This document shows, piece by piece, positions 1 to 9,459 of a stretch of DNA of 64,000 nucleotides. Origin of the DNA: Psychrobacillus sp. BL-248-WT-3. GTDB taxonomy: Bacteria; Bacillota; Bacilli; Bacillales_A; Planococcaceae. Positions within the stretch are counted from its first letter, which is position 1, and each line of letters begins with the position of its first letter. Both the position numbers and the translations under genes were made by a program. The stretch covers positions 90,333-154,332 of the forward strand of contig NZ_JABAFC010000004.1 of the NCBI RefSeq assembly GCF_012843435.1, read 5' to 3'. The notes under the pieces were generated by a model that ran no database searches, was not told the origin of the DNA, and was given only the letters and a program-made list of their open reading frames with translations.

Positions 1-984
1 AGATATGAGTTCCATACGAAGAGAGTAGTCTTTACGACGATAGGTAAAATGCTATTAATAGCAGTAGTTTCTGTCCTTTTCTTAATGTTTGTATGGACTT
101 CATTAGAAGGGATACTAGTAGCTCGCTTAGTCAGCGTGGCTATTATCGTCTTAGTGTTAATAAAGCCTGTTCGAGTGTATTTAAAGCCACTGTACGATAA
201 AGCTATTTTAAAGAAAATCTTAGTTTACGCTGCTCCCCTAGTGCCTGCCTCTTTAGCTTTTTGGATCATAGCGAATGCCAATAACTTTTTTATACGGGCA
301 TATGGGACATTAGATGATGTAGGTATTTATGGGACCGCTATTAAGTTTGCAACCTTTATAACTCTATTGACGAGCGGTATACAACTAGCATGGAGACCAT
401 TTTCTATGTCTTTAAAGGACAAAAAAGATAGTCCCCAATTATTTGCAACATTATATGCGGCATTTTTAATCATTGGCAGCTTTGGAGTTTTAGCTTTAGC
501 GACATTTATGCCATGGATTATTTTAGTAATGCCAGATAACTTTAGAATTGCATTTCAATATGTTGCACCCATTTCAATCGCAACATTTTTAAGCTTTTAC
601 TATATGATTGTTTCTACTGGAATATTTTATTCTAAACAAACAAAACATATTTCTATAGCATTTGGGATAGCTGCAATTGTATCAGTTGCATTGAATTTTG
701 TTTTTGTGCCGTACCTCAATATATGGGGAACAGTTATTTCGTATATAGCAGCCTATTGTATCGCTTTATTTATGGTATTCCGTAAAAGTCAAAAGCTATA
801 TTATGTACCCTTCTCAGGTATAAAAATGGGTTGGACAATCTTATGGCTAATAGCTGCAACTCTTGGAATTGTATATATTCAATTACACGATTTAAATAGC
901 TGGCTAATCTTAGGAGTATGGCTTGTTTTCATTCTTCTAGTCCTACTAGTTCGTATGGATAAGTATTTTGTAAAAAGAAAGTAA
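1..984 (+). CDS. Polysaccharide flippase (Wzx/PST-like), 5'-truncated by window edge
   Basis: The frame is open from base 1 and ends in TAA, giving 327 visible residues, so the gene begins outside the window. The protein is very hydrophobic, with about eight or nine membrane segments separated by short basic loops, and ends in a Lys/Arg-rich tail. This is the pattern of the C-terminal two thirds of an oligosaccharide-repeat flippase of the MATE/PST superfamily, which moves lipid-linked repeat units across the membrane. The downstream neighbours (polymerase-like protein, glycosyltransferases, sugar-nucleotide enzymes) support that role. An internal ATG at 49 is not taken as the start because the upstream codons (RYEFHTKRVVFTT) continue the same kind of protein. 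The substrate is unknown. Confidence 0.75.
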   Translation, partial: RYEFHTKRVVFTTIGKMLLIAVVSVLFLMFVWTSLEGILVARLVSVAIIVLVLIKPVRVYLKPLYDKAILKKILVYAAPLVPASLAFWIIANANNFFIRAYGTLDDVGIYGTAIKFATFITLLTSGIQLAWRPFSMSLKDKKDSPQLFATLYAAFLIIGSFGVLALATFMPWIILVMPDNFRIAFQYVAPISIATFLSFYYMIVSTGIFYSKQTKHISIAFGIAAIVSVALNFVFVPYLNIWGTVISYIAAYCIALFMVFRKSQKLYYVPFSGIKMGWTILWLIAATLGIVYIQLHDLNSWLILGVWLVFILLVLLVRMDKYFVKRK

Positions 985-996
985 TGGGGGATAGGC

Positions 997-2595
997 ATGT
1001 CAAAAAAATGTATAACAAACCTTAGGCATAAAGATTTTCATACTATAAAAGGTGTCGGGTATGAAGGGTTTTTCAGAGGATACTTCTATTATGAAAATCA
1101 ATATGTCACCCATGAAAACTTCGCTAGCATTATAAATGAAGAAATTTTAACATCTAATGACTTTGCCAAATGGAATGGGGAATATGCGTTAATCTATACA
1201 ACTCCAGTAGAAACAAAACTGGTAACTGATATGAAGCGTTCTATTCCATTATTTTATATGGAGGATCAGTCAGGAAACTGGCTTGTCCAAGATTATATAC
1301 AGCCTCAGGAAGGCTTAAATATGAATCCAGAGGCAGAGGAAGAGTTCCTAATCACAGGATTTGTTTTTAGAGAGAAGACGTTATTTAAGGAATGGAGCCA
1401 GGTTCCTGCAGTTTCTTATGTTACATTGCAGGAAAAGGCTGTCCAGGCCTACTACTATTCGTATGTTCTTCCAAAAGAAACAGAGCCAATCGATACATTT
1501 GCAGACGAGTTAAAGACAGTATTTCATGACTTATTTGATGATCTTGCAAGTCGTTTAAAGGATCGTCAAATCGTCATTCCACTTAGTGGTGGGTATGACT
1601 CTCGATTAATCGCATTAGCATTGGTAGAACGTGGGTTGAAGGATAATATTATTGCATTTACATACGGAAGACCAGGGAACGGAGAGTCAACTGTTAGTAA
1701 ACAGATTGCTGATAAGCTGGGCTTAAAATGGAAATACTTTGCCTATGATAAAAAGATGTGGGAGGATATGTACAAGTCTGACGAATGGAAGGACTATGTC
1801 GTGTATTCTAGTAATGCTGTTTCGGTAGCACATCTTCAAGATTTCCCAAGCACCAAGCTGCTGGTTGAGGAAGAAGGGTTACAAGACGCAGTGTTTTTAC
1901 CAGGTCATTCCTTAGATTATCTGGCAGGTGGACATTTACCTTATGAATCTATTGTTGACAAGCAATTTGAAAAGAGTGAAATTCAAACCTTTATAATGAA
2001 CAAGCATTTTCGATTATGGGAGCTAACCGGTAAAGACAGCTATGCAGAAACAGACATCGGTAAAGGATTGTATCAGGATATTGAAGCGTATTCCAATTAT
2101 ACAAATGAACGCGTCACTTCTTTAATTGATGAATGGAATTGGCGAGAACGACAAGCGAAATTTATCATTAATTCTGTTCGTGTATACGAATATTTTGGAC
2201 AAGGCTGGTCCATTCCGTTATGGGATGATCGTTTAATCCACTTTTTCAGTAAAATCCCTGCGGATTTAAAATATAAAAAATATTTATATGATTATACATT
2301 GCATCAAATGTATCCGGAATTCTATCCATTGCCTCAAAAGCCAGGACCAGAAAATTCACTTAAAAATAAATATGGTATTCTCTATCCTTTACTACGCAAA
2401 ATATATAGAAAGAAAAATCTATATCGTAAATATTTTGATGAGCCAATGGAGTGGTACGGAATCTATCCGACTTACAAGCAGTATGTACAGTCTCTTACTT
2501 TTAAAAGAAATGGACAAAAGTATGAGCATCCGTACAATATCAATTCGTTTATCGTAAAAGACATGATTGAAATGATGAAGGAGATTACAAAATGA
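997..2595 (+). CDS. Asparagine synthase-like amidotransferase of a polysaccharide cluster
   Basis: 532 residues. An asparagine-synthase-type ATP-pyrophosphatase domain is recognised by the P-loop PLSGGYDSR (SGGxDS at residues 197-202) and by C-terminal stretches such as FGQGWSIPLWDDRLIHFF. The N-terminal ~150 residues resemble the Ntn-glutaminase fold (NGEYALIYTT, VTDMKRSIPLFY). The mature N-terminus lacks the Cys2 nucleophile of true AsnB, so glutamine hydrolysis is unlikely. Such genes occur in capsule and O-antigen clusters, where amidation or amide-forming sugar modification is presumed. It sits 12 bp after the flippase and overlaps the epimerase gene by ATGA, so it belongs to the same operon. 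The exact reaction cannot be deduced. Confidence 0.7.
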   Translation: MSKKCITNLRHKDFHTIKGVGYEGFFRGYFYYENQYVTHENFASIINEEILTSNDFAKWNGEYALIYTTPVETKLVTDMKRSIPLFYMEDQSGNWLVQDYIQPQEGLNMNPEAEEEFLITGFVFREKTLFKEWSQVPAVSYVTLQEKAVQAYYYSYVLPKETEPIDTFADELKTVFHDLFDDLASRLKDRQIVIPLSGGYDSRLIALALVERGLKDNIIAFTYGRPGNGESTVSKQIADKLGLKWKYFAYDKKMWEDMYKSDEWKDYVVYSSNAVSVAHLQDFPSTKLLVEEEGLQDAVFLPGHSLDYLAGGHLPYESIVDKQFEKSEIQTFIMNKHFRLWELTGKDSYAETDIGKGLYQDIEAYSNYTNERVTSLIDEWNWRERQAKFIINSVRVYEYFGQGWSIPLWDDRLIHFFSKIPADLKYKKYLYDYTLHQMYPEFYPLPQKPGPENSLKNKYGILYPLLRKIYRKKNLYRKYFDEPMEWYGIYPTYKQYVQSLTFKRNGQKYEHPYNINSFIVKDMIEMMKEITK

Positions 2596-3659
2596 AGGTT
2601 CTAACTATTTTAGGAGCAAGACCTCAGTTTATTAAAGCAGCAGCAGTTTCACGTGTCATTCGTGAAGAAGTAACAGAGCTTATCGTTCATACTGGACAGC
2701 ATTATGATGCCAATATGTCTGATATATTTTTCGAGGAATTAAACATTCCAAAGCCTGACTATCATTTAGGAATCGGTTCAGGAAACCATGGTAAACAAAC
2801 TGGTGAAATGCTAGCTAAGATCGAAGAAATAATTTTAAAAGAAAATCCTGATTTCTTATTAGTGTATGGTGATACAAACTCAACATTAGCAGGAGCACTT
2901 GCAGCTGCTAAACTGCATATTCCTATTGTTCATATCGAAGCAGGTCTTCGCAGCTTCAATATGAGAATGCCTGAAGAAGTTAACCGTATTTTAACGGACC
3001 ATGTTTCCACGTTGTTACTTTGTCCAACGGAGACAGCTATCCAGAATTTAACGAACGAAAATATTAGCGCAGGCGTGTATAATATTGGAGACGTAATGTA
3101 TGATGCAGTTCTATACAATAAGGAACTAGCTAAGTCTACATCTACTATTTTAGAGACTGAAAAGATCGCTCCAAAGGATTACTTACTAATTACGATTCAC
3201 CGTGCAGAAAATACAGATGATGTGGACCGTATGAAGTCCATTTTAGATGCATTCCGTCAAATCGAAGATAAAAAGGTTTGGCCAATCCATCCAAGAACTA
3301 AGAAAAAATTAGAGGATTATGGCTTTAAGCTAGATGAAATTCCTAATTTACAAGTTATAGATCCAGTTGGTTATTTAGATATGCTTTCCTTAGAAACAAA
3401 CGCAAAAAAAATCGTAACAGATTCTGGTGGCGTTCAAAAAGAAGCATACTTTGCAGAAGTACCTTGTGTTACTGTTCGTGATCAAACGGAATGGGTAGAG
3501 ACATTAATAGAGGATGCAAATATCTTAACTGGAACAGATACAAACAAAATCGTAGACGCAGTTAAAAAAGAAGTAACTCCTTCTTATACTCCTGTTTTCG
3601 GTGATGGAAAAACATCGGAAAAAGTGTTAGCTTTACTAAAGGAATATTCAAGTAAATAA
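2592..3659 (+). CDS. wecB: UDP-N-acetylglucosamine 2-epimerase (non-hydrolysing)
   Basis: 355 residues, close to the usual family length of about 360-380. It interconverts UDP-GlcNAc and UDP-ManNAc, the donor used for teichoic-acid linkage units and ManNAc-containing capsules (mnaA in Bacillus). Family motifs are in order: GARPQFIKAAAV at the N-terminus, HTGQHYD, VYGDTNST, HIEAGLRS, PEEVNR, TIHRAEN and DSGGVQKEAYF. The start ATG overlaps the previous stop (ATGA), showing translational coupling within the polysaccharide operon. Confidence 0.92.
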   Translation: MKVLTILGARPQFIKAAAVSRVIREEVTELIVHTGQHYDANMSDIFFEELNIPKPDYHLGIGSGNHGKQTGEMLAKIEEIILKENPDFLLVYGDTNSTLAGALAAAKLHIPIVHIEAGLRSFNMRMPEEVNRILTDHVSTLLLCPTETAIQNLTNENISAGVYNIGDVMYDAVLYNKELAKSTSTILETEKIAPKDYLLITIHRAENTDDVDRMKSILDAFRQIEDKKVWPIHPRTKKKLEDYGFKLDEIPNLQVIDPVGYLDMLSLETNAKKIVTDSGGVQKEAYFAEVPCVTVRDQTEWVETLIEDANILTGTDTNKIVDAVKKEVTPSYTPVFGDGKTSEKVLALLKEYSSK

Positions 3660-3673
3660 AGTAGGTGTGAGCA

Positions 3674-5062
3674 TTGTTAATATTTAGCATATGGCTCTTT
3701 ACTGTGGTGGCTTCCACATACCTTTTTAAAAAGGTTTCTGGAAGCCTTTCTCTTGTAAAGCCAAATATGATTTCTATTGTTTATTATTATTCTTTCCTTA
3801 TCTCCAGTTATATTGGCGGATTGTTAATAGCTTTAGGAATAGATGATTACTATATGATCAAAAGAATGGACCATGAGGAATATCGAATTATTGGTTTTAT
3901 TTTATTGACACTATTAATGATTTTATTCCCACTAACTCAGTTAGTTGTAGGTAGAATTTTTGGGTTTAATGGGGAGCTAGAATTTAATAACTATCTACAA
4001 AAACCCGTTCGTACAAGTGTAGATAAGAATGAGCGTATCTTTAGATTGGCTTTTGGTGCTTTATCCGCTATATCTGTTTTAGCAGTTGCTTATACCTTAT
4101 TGAAGACAGCGAATGTTCCTTTATTGGAGCTTTTAAAGGGGAATACATCAGAGCTTGCAAAGCTTAGAATTGATGCGAGTAGAGGCTTCAGCGGGAATGT
4201 GTATATTCGGAATATATTCGGTATCGCATTGACTCCAGTCCTTTCTATTATTGCATTTGTATATACTACGAAATCGAGAGCATTATATTGGAAAGTATTG
4301 TTCTTTGTTTTATTCATTTCATCCGTCCTAATCTCTACCTATGACTTAGCTAAGTCTCCAATTTTCTTTTATATCATCATGCTGCTTCTAGCTGGTGTAT
4401 ATACACAAAAGTTAAAGCTCAATTGGAAGAGAATCAGCGGTTATATTTTGGCAGGAAGTGCTTTATTAATCGTTATGTATGTGGCCATTCAAGGGGTTAC
4501 AGAGATTGAAAGCTTCTTGTCTCATAACTCTGGCCCAATTGGCAGGATTATACTGGCGCAAATTTCACCATTCTTTTTACATTTGGATACGTACTCACAT
4601 TCTCTAAGCTTTTTAGAAGCAAAAGGCTTGCCTTCCTTTATTGCTGGTATTTTCGATATCGAGCAAGTACGTTCAGCACGAATGGTAATGGAGAATGTGT
4701 TTCCTGAAAACGTAGATAAGGGTACTGGTGGTGTTCTTAATACCATTTTCCTTGGTGAAGCCTTTGCTTCGTTTGGATATCTAGGTGTTATTATATCTAT
4801 TATTTATATTGCAGTCGTTATACAGGTGTTATATATCATCTTTTTACGCTTACCGAAAACACCAGTGGTTATAGCATTGTTTGTTTACTTTACGATTAAT
4901 CTTCCAAGAACACTTGTTGGAGGAGTAGCTGACTTTTTCTTTAACCCAGTGTGGATATTAATGACAGTAGTATTGGGTGGATTGTTTATTCTGGAACAGT
5001 ACTTCCATATTATATGGACGTTCCTAATAAGCAAAGTACGAAAAAAAGGAGCACCACAATGA
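3674..5062 (+). CDS. O-antigen/capsule polymerase-like membrane protein
   Basis: 462 residues with roughly ten to twelve hydrophobic segments and a long hydrophilic loop around residues 260-370. This is the organisation of Wzy-type polymerases and of oligosaccharide repeat unit polymerase families. Primary sequence conservation in these families is low, so the call rests on topology and on position between an epimerase gene and glycosyltransferase genes, in a cluster that also has a flippase. Translation appears to start at a TTG preceded by a weak GTAGGTG. The 3' end overlaps the next gene (ATGA at 5059-5062). Confidence 0.6.
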   Translation: MLIFSIWLFTVVASTYLFKKVSGSLSLVKPNMISIVYYYSFLISSYIGGLLIALGIDDYYMIKRMDHEEYRIIGFILLTLLMILFPLTQLVVGRIFGFNGELEFNNYLQKPVRTSVDKNERIFRLAFGALSAISVLAVAYTLLKTANVPLLELLKGNTSELAKLRIDASRGFSGNVYIRNIFGIALTPVLSIIAFVYTTKSRALYWKVLFFVLFISSVLISTYDLAKSPIFFYIIMLLLAGVYTQKLKLNWKRISGYILAGSALLIVMYVAIQGVTEIESFLSHNSGPIGRIILAQISPFFLHLDTYSHSLSFLEAKGLPSFIAGIFDIEQVRSARMVMENVFPENVDKGTGGVLNTIFLGEAFASFGYLGVIISIIYIAVVIQVLYIIFLRLPKTPVVIALFVYFTINLPRTLVGGVADFFFNPVWILMTVVLGGLFILEQYFHIIWTFLISKVRKKGAPQ

Positions 5063-6177
5063 AAAATATTTTAATTTATTATCCTTTTACTCTTGCTACT
5101 AATCCGAAGAGTGGTTCAGCAATTCGCCCCGTTGAAATGATTAAGGCAATAGAAAAATATGCAACTGAAAATAATTTAGAAACTATTGTTATTTCAGGTA
5201 CCTCTAATGAGAGACGTCAATTATGGAATAAGATGCTTGCTGAAAAGAAACAAGAGCAAACATTGTTTTGTTATTCAGAAAATCAAACGATTCCTTTATG
5301 GTTAACAGATCCGGGACATATTCCAAAAGACTGGATTATTGATAAGGATGTTTTTAAAACATTAAAGAGACTTCAAGTACCGATAGGTGTTTTTTACCGC
5401 GATGTGTATTGGAAATTCGATGAGTTATATCCTTTGAAGGGTATCAAAAAAACGGTTATGAAGACTATTTATAGGATGGAAGAAAGATTCTATGAGAAGT
5501 ATGTTCATACACTGTTTCTTCCAAGTGATGCTATGGGTAAATATGTAGCTATCAAAACTAACAAAATGGCTCTTCCACCGGGAGGTCGCTTTACCGAGTT
5601 GAATGACAACAACCGGGAAATGCAAAAACCGTTTAAAGGTATTTATGTAGGAGGCATTAATAACGAGGACTACGGCTTGCCGACACTCGTGGATGCTTAT
5701 GCCCTGCTAAATAAAAACGAGGTGCTAGGTAAATTAGTTATTGTATGTCGAGAAGAAGAGTATACTCAGCTTAGTAACGAGGAAAAAGATAAGATTAAAC
5801 AGCCATATATTGAGCTAAAGCATGTGAGTGGAGCTGAGCTTCAGTCATTATACGAGGAAGTGGACTTTGCTTTTATCCCTCGTAAAAGATCCACCTACAA
5901 CGACTTTGCAGTTCCGATTAAATTAGTAGAATACTTAACGGCGAGCTTGCCTATTGTTGCAACGAATTGCTCTGCACAAGAAGACTTTATATTGTCGGGA
6001 CCATACGGCGTAATAGCCGAGGATGATGCTGAGGGACTTGTGAAAGGTATGCTAGCTATTGAACCTGAATATTTACAGTTCAAACAAAATATTAATAAAA
6101 GCTTTTTACAGCAACATTCTTGGAATGCACGTGCCGAGCAGGCTGCACAAGCACTTATAGGAGGTAATAAAAAATGA
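5059..6177 (+). CDS. Glycosyltransferase, GT-B fold (GT4-like)
   Basis: 372 residues from the ATG at 5059, which has an AAAGGAGC ribosome site and overlaps the previous stop. The frame is open further upstream, but that extension would lie inside the polymerase gene. The C-terminal half has the GT-B donor-binding pattern: YVGGINNEDYGLPTLVDAY, then AFIPRKRS and the acidic/Ser region VPIKLVEYLTASLPIVATNCSAQ, similar to GT family 4. The N-terminal half contains GSAIRPVEM, typical of a glycosyltransferase acceptor lobe. It probably adds a sugar during repeat-unit assembly at the cytoplasmic face. Donor and acceptor are unknown. Confidence 0.75.
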   Translation: MKNILIYYPFTLATNPKSGSAIRPVEMIKAIEKYATENNLETIVISGTSNERRQLWNKMLAEKKQEQTLFCYSENQTIPLWLTDPGHIPKDWIIDKDVFKTLKRLQVPIGVFYRDVYWKFDELYPLKGIKKTVMKTIYRMEERFYEKYVHTLFLPSDAMGKYVAIKTNKMALPPGGRFTELNDNNREMQKPFKGIYVGGINNEDYGLPTLVDAYALLNKNEVLGKLVIVCREEEYTQLSNEEKDKIKQPYIELKHVSGAELQSLYEEVDFAFIPRKRSTYNDFAVPIKLVEYLTASLPIVATNCSAQEDFILSGPYGVIAEDDAEGLVKGMLAIEPEYLQFKQNINKSFLQQHSWNARAEQAAQALIGGNKK

Positions 6178-7244
6178 AAATAGCTGTATTAGCTCCAAGT
6201 AAGTCTATTCATACACATAAATGGGCATTATTTTACCAATCAAAAGGTATAGATGTGAAGGTTTTTACATTTAAGGACCATTATTCTGAAGATAATGCAA
6301 ATCAAGTACCTACGGAAATATTACCAAAAGTGTTACCTGGTAAAGCATCTTATATTGCAGCAGCGCCTGCTTTAAAGAAAATGCTAAAAGAGTGGAATCC
6401 AGACATTTTGCATTCTCATTTTATCTCCAGCTATGGATTGCTAGGTGCGATTGTGGATTATAAAGTACATTTTGTTTCCGTATGGGGCAAGGATATCTTT
6501 GATTTTCCAAAGAAGAACAAGCTAAATGAGAAACTTGTGAGATTTACGTTAAGTAAAGCAACGGCTATCTGTTCAACAAGTCATATCATGGCTAAGGAAA
6601 CGAATCTTTATACGAATCGTCCTGTGTATGTGACACCGTTTGGAGTGGATTTGGAGAAATTCTATCCGATAGAAACGAATGAAAGTAATGACAAAATCAT
6701 TGTTGGAACGGTAAAAGCATTAGAGGACAAGTATGGAATCGCTGATTTGGTAAAAGGCTTCGCTATGTTTCATAAAGAGTATCCAAATTCAGAGCTACTC
6801 ATTACTGGGGATGGCCCTCAAAGAAAAGAATATGAAGAGTTAGCAGTACAGCTAGGTATTTCTAATGTCACTACATTTACTGGAAAGGTACCAAATACAG
6901 AGGTTCCTGCTATTATTCGTAGCATGTCTATTTTTGCAGTTCCTTCCACGGAGGATAGCGAAAGCTTTGGAGTAGCTGCAGTAGAAGCTATGGCTTGTGG
7001 CGTGCCGGTTGTCGTGTCGAATGTTGGAGGATTACCGGAAGTAGTTGTAAAGGACGTTACTGGGATTGTCACTGATAAGGAAAGCCCAGATCAGCTGGCA
7101 GCTGCGTTTATCAAACTAGCTCAAAACAATGATTTGCGAATGGGTATGGGAAAAGCAGGAGTAGCTCATGTGAAAGAGAATTACAGCTGGGTTGATAACG
7201 CCAACTACATGCTATCATTGTATGAAAAATATACAGAGGCTTAA
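6174..7244 (+). CDS. Glycosyltransferase family 4 protein
   Basis: 356 residues and ATGA-coupled to the preceding glycosyltransferase. It has a clear GT4 signature: an N-terminal acceptor lobe with HSHFISSYGLLG and SVWGKDIF, then the donor lobe with TPFGVDLEKFYP, LLITGDGPQRKEYE, VPNTEVPAIIRSMSIFAVPS and the ExFGxxxxEAMACGxPVV motif (SESFGVAAVEAMACGVPVV). These are retaining sugar-nucleotide transferases acting on lipid-linked intermediates. The specific sugar cannot be read from the sequence. Confidence 0.85.
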   Translation: MKIAVLAPSKSIHTHKWALFYQSKGIDVKVFTFKDHYSEDNANQVPTEILPKVLPGKASYIAAAPALKKMLKEWNPDILHSHFISSYGLLGAIVDYKVHFVSVWGKDIFDFPKKNKLNEKLVRFTLSKATAICSTSHIMAKETNLYTNRPVYVTPFGVDLEKFYPIETNESNDKIIVGTVKALEDKYGIADLVKGFAMFHKEYPNSELLITGDGPQRKEYEELAVQLGISNVTTFTGKVPNTEVPAIIRSMSIFAVPSTEDSESFGVAAVEAMACGVPVVVSNVGGLPEVVVKDVTGIVTDKESPDQLAAAFIKLAQNNDLRMGMGKAGVAHVKENYSWVDNANYMLSLYEKYTEA

Positions 7245-7283
7245 AAGTTTAAATTGCCTCTAATAGAAGAAAAGGTGAATTAT

Positions 7284-8147
7284 ATGATTAAGAAAGCAGT
7301 CATTCCTGCAGCGGGCTTTGGTACACGGTTTTTACCAGCTACAAAAGCATTGCCAAAAGAAATGCTTCCTATTGTAGACAAACCAAATTTACAATATATA
7401 ATCGAAGAGGCTATTGCTTCTGGTATTGAGGATATAATTATCGTCACTGGACGAAACAAAAAATCTATGGAAGACCATTTTGATAAATCTATTGAATTGG
7501 AGCTATTGCTTAAAAATACGGGCAAGCTAGAGTTATTAGAACAAGTGGAAAACATCTCTAACTTAGTGGATATTCATTACATGAGACAAAAAGAGCCACT
7601 TGGACTAGGACATGCGATTCTTTGTACTAAGAAATTTATAGGTAACGAGCCATTCGCAGTATTGCTTCCAGATGACATCATCGACTCAGAAGTTCCAGCG
7701 CTTCAACAAATGATTGCCAAGTATGAGGAAGTACATAGCAGTATTTTAGGCGTAAATGAAGTTCCAAGTGAAGATGTAAACAAATATGGAATTGTCGATT
7801 ATAGTGCAGCGGAAAACAACTTATACTCAGTTAAACGACTAGTAGAGAAGCCTGCTGTTGAAGATGCTCCTTCCAATCAGGCTATAGTTGGTCGCTATAT
7901 TTTGACTCCTGGCATATTTGAAGAACTTGAAAAAGTACAGCCGGATGCAAAAGGTGAAATTCAGCTTACAGATGCTATTGATGCCTTACTGAAAAAAGAA
8001 TCCATCTATTCTTATATGTTCGAAGGCAAGCGTTACGATGTTGGAGACAAGTTTGGATTTTTGCAGGCAACATTTGACTTTGCATTAAAGCGTGACGATT
8101 TAAAAGAACCATTACTTGCTTACTTGAAGAATAAATTGAAAGATTAA
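7284..8147 (+). CDS. galU: UTP-glucose-1-phosphate uridylyltransferase (GalU/GtaB)
   Basis: 287 residues from the ATG at 7284, which has AAAGGTGA seven bases upstream. An in-frame codon at 7254 lacks a ribosome site. It makes UDP-glucose from UTP and glucose-1-phosphate. The nucleotidyltransferase signature AVIPAAGFGTRFLPATKALPKEM is at the N-terminus, followed by LPIVDKP, LGLGHAI, VLLPDD, VEKP and the C-terminal GKRYDVGDKFGF. The length matches GtaB. Placement in the polysaccharide operon suggests it supplies UDP-Glc for surface polymer or glycolipid synthesis. A second copy elsewhere in the genome is possible. Confidence 0.93.
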   Translation: MIKKAVIPAAGFGTRFLPATKALPKEMLPIVDKPNLQYIIEEAIASGIEDIIIVTGRNKKSMEDHFDKSIELELLLKNTGKLELLEQVENISNLVDIHYMRQKEPLGLGHAILCTKKFIGNEPFAVLLPDDIIDSEVPALQQMIAKYEEVHSSILGVNEVPSEDVNKYGIVDYSAAENNLYSVKRLVEKPAVEDAPSNQAIVGRYILTPGIFEELEKVQPDAKGEIQLTDAIDALLKKESIYSYMFEGKRYDVGDKFGFLQATFDFALKRDDLKEPLLAYLKNKLKD

Positions 8148-8159
8148 ACGGTGATTGCG

Positions 8160-9380
8160 ATGCGTATTGTATATTTATGTCAACATTTTCCACCAGAAAC
8201 CGGTGCACCTCAAATTCGTGTGTATGAAGTAAGTAAGGAATTACTTGCTCAAGGACATGATATTCAGGTAGTAACCGCGTTTCCTCATCATCCACATGGA
8301 ATTATTCCAGATGAATATAAAGGGAAAAAATATGAATTTGAAAAGTGGGATGACATCCCGGTTCACCGAACTTGGATTTATCCATCTAAAAAGGGCTCGT
8401 TTTGGAAACGCCTTATTTCCTATTTTTCATTTACCTTTAGTTCGTTCTTTGGGTTAATGAAAACAGGTAAAGTGGACGTTATTATTGTCAATTCTCCACC
8501 GATCTTTCTAGGATTGACTGGGTTAATTGGGGCAAAACTAAAAGGAGCCAAGTTCGTTTTCAACGTAGCGGATGTTTGGCCAGAGTCGGCTGTTAAGCTT
8601 GGGCTTGTAAAAAATAAAATGTTTATTAAGCTTGCAGAAATTCTTGAATCCTTTCTTTATAAGCATTCCTGGAAAATAGCTACTGCCACGGATGGTATTA
8701 AATCGTACATCATTAACCACTCTCAGCCAGAGGAAAAAGTATTTGTATTACCTAATGGGGTTAATACAAAGTTCTTCTATCCTCAGGAAAAGAATGAAGA
8801 GTATGTAGAAAAGTTTGGCCTACAGGGTAAGTTTGTTTTTGCCTACGGAGGAAACCTTGGATACGCTCAAGGGCTTGAGTTTATTTTGTATGCAGCGAAA
8901 AGAATGCAGGAAACTGTTCCACATGCTCACTTTCTTATCGCAGGAGCAGGACCAGAAGAAGAAAAGCTTCATAAGCTAAAAGAGGAGCTTGGTTTACAAA
9001 ACACTACGTTTTTGGGACATCTCCCTCTAAAGGAAATGCCAAAATTATTTTCAGTAACAGATGTAAGTATAGTTCCACTTCGTGACATACAATTATTTGA
9101 GGGCGCACGTCCATCGAAAATTTTCCCTGCAGCAGCATCTGGAGTACCAGTGCTATATTGTGGTAAAGGGGAAAGTGCAAAAATCATTACTGAAAATAAT
9201 ATAGGATTAGTAGCTCAACCAGAAAATGTTGACTCAATGTCTGAAAAAATGTTTGAATTTGTAGAAATGAAGGTAAATGATAGAAAAGCTATGGAAGAAA
9301 ACGGTAGACGATTAGCAGAAGACGAATATAGCTGGACTACAATTGTAAATGACTTGTTACAAAATATTACTCAAAAGTAA
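8160..9380 (+). CDS. Glycosyltransferase family 4 protein (WbuB-like)
   Basis: 406 residues from the ATG at 8160. A GTG nine bases earlier (8151) is in frame but immediately follows the galU stop. The N-terminus YLCQHFPPETGAPQIR with HPHGIIPDEYKGK, then NSPPIFLGLTG and FNVADVWPESAVKLG, is the pattern of the WbuB/WcaI branch of GT4, which often transfers amino sugars such as L-FucNAc onto lipid carriers. The donor lobe follows (LPNGVNTKFFYP, FAYGGNLGYAQGLEF, SKIFPAAASGVPVLY). It is the last gene of the polysaccharide operon, and an ~80-bp gap with a promoter precedes the next gene. Confidence 0.82.
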   Translation: MRIVYLCQHFPPETGAPQIRVYEVSKELLAQGHDIQVVTAFPHHPHGIIPDEYKGKKYEFEKWDDIPVHRTWIYPSKKGSFWKRLISYFSFTFSSFFGLMKTGKVDVIIVNSPPIFLGLTGLIGAKLKGAKFVFNVADVWPESAVKLGLVKNKMFIKLAEILESFLYKHSWKIATATDGIKSYIINHSQPEEKVFVLPNGVNTKFFYPQEKNEEYVEKFGLQGKFVFAYGGNLGYAQGLEFILYAAKRMQETVPHAHFLIAGAGPEEEKLHKLKEELGLQNTTFLGHLPLKEMPKLFSVTDVSIVPLRDIQLFEGARPSKIFPAAASGVPVLYCGKGESAKIITENNIGLVAQPENVDSMSEKMFEFVEMKVNDRKAMEENGRRLAEDEYSWTTIVNDLLQNITQK

Positions 9381-9392
9381 TATTCTTTACGA

Positions 9393-9421
9393 TATACACC
9401 ATCCGTTAAATTATGTATAAT
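9393..9421 (+). promoter_or_regulatory. Candidate sigma-A promoter for the LCP gene
   Basis: TATACA at 9393-9398 and a consensus TATAAT at 9416-9421 are separated by 17 bp in the short gap before the LCP gene. The -35 matches four of six positions. Seen in sequence; activity is inferred. Confidence 0.45.
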
Positions 9422-9459
9422 TGGTAAGATAAAATTTAAAAGTAAAGTAGGGAATTATT

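Noticed and set aside
4951..5058. Longer start for the glycosyltransferase at 5059
   Set aside because: The extension lies inside the polymerase gene, and ATGA coupling plus AAAGGAG support 5059.
1..9380. Horizontal transfer of the polysaccharide cluster
   Set aside because: Such clusters are often transferred, but base and codon use look like the rest of the window and no mobile element or tRNA border is visible.
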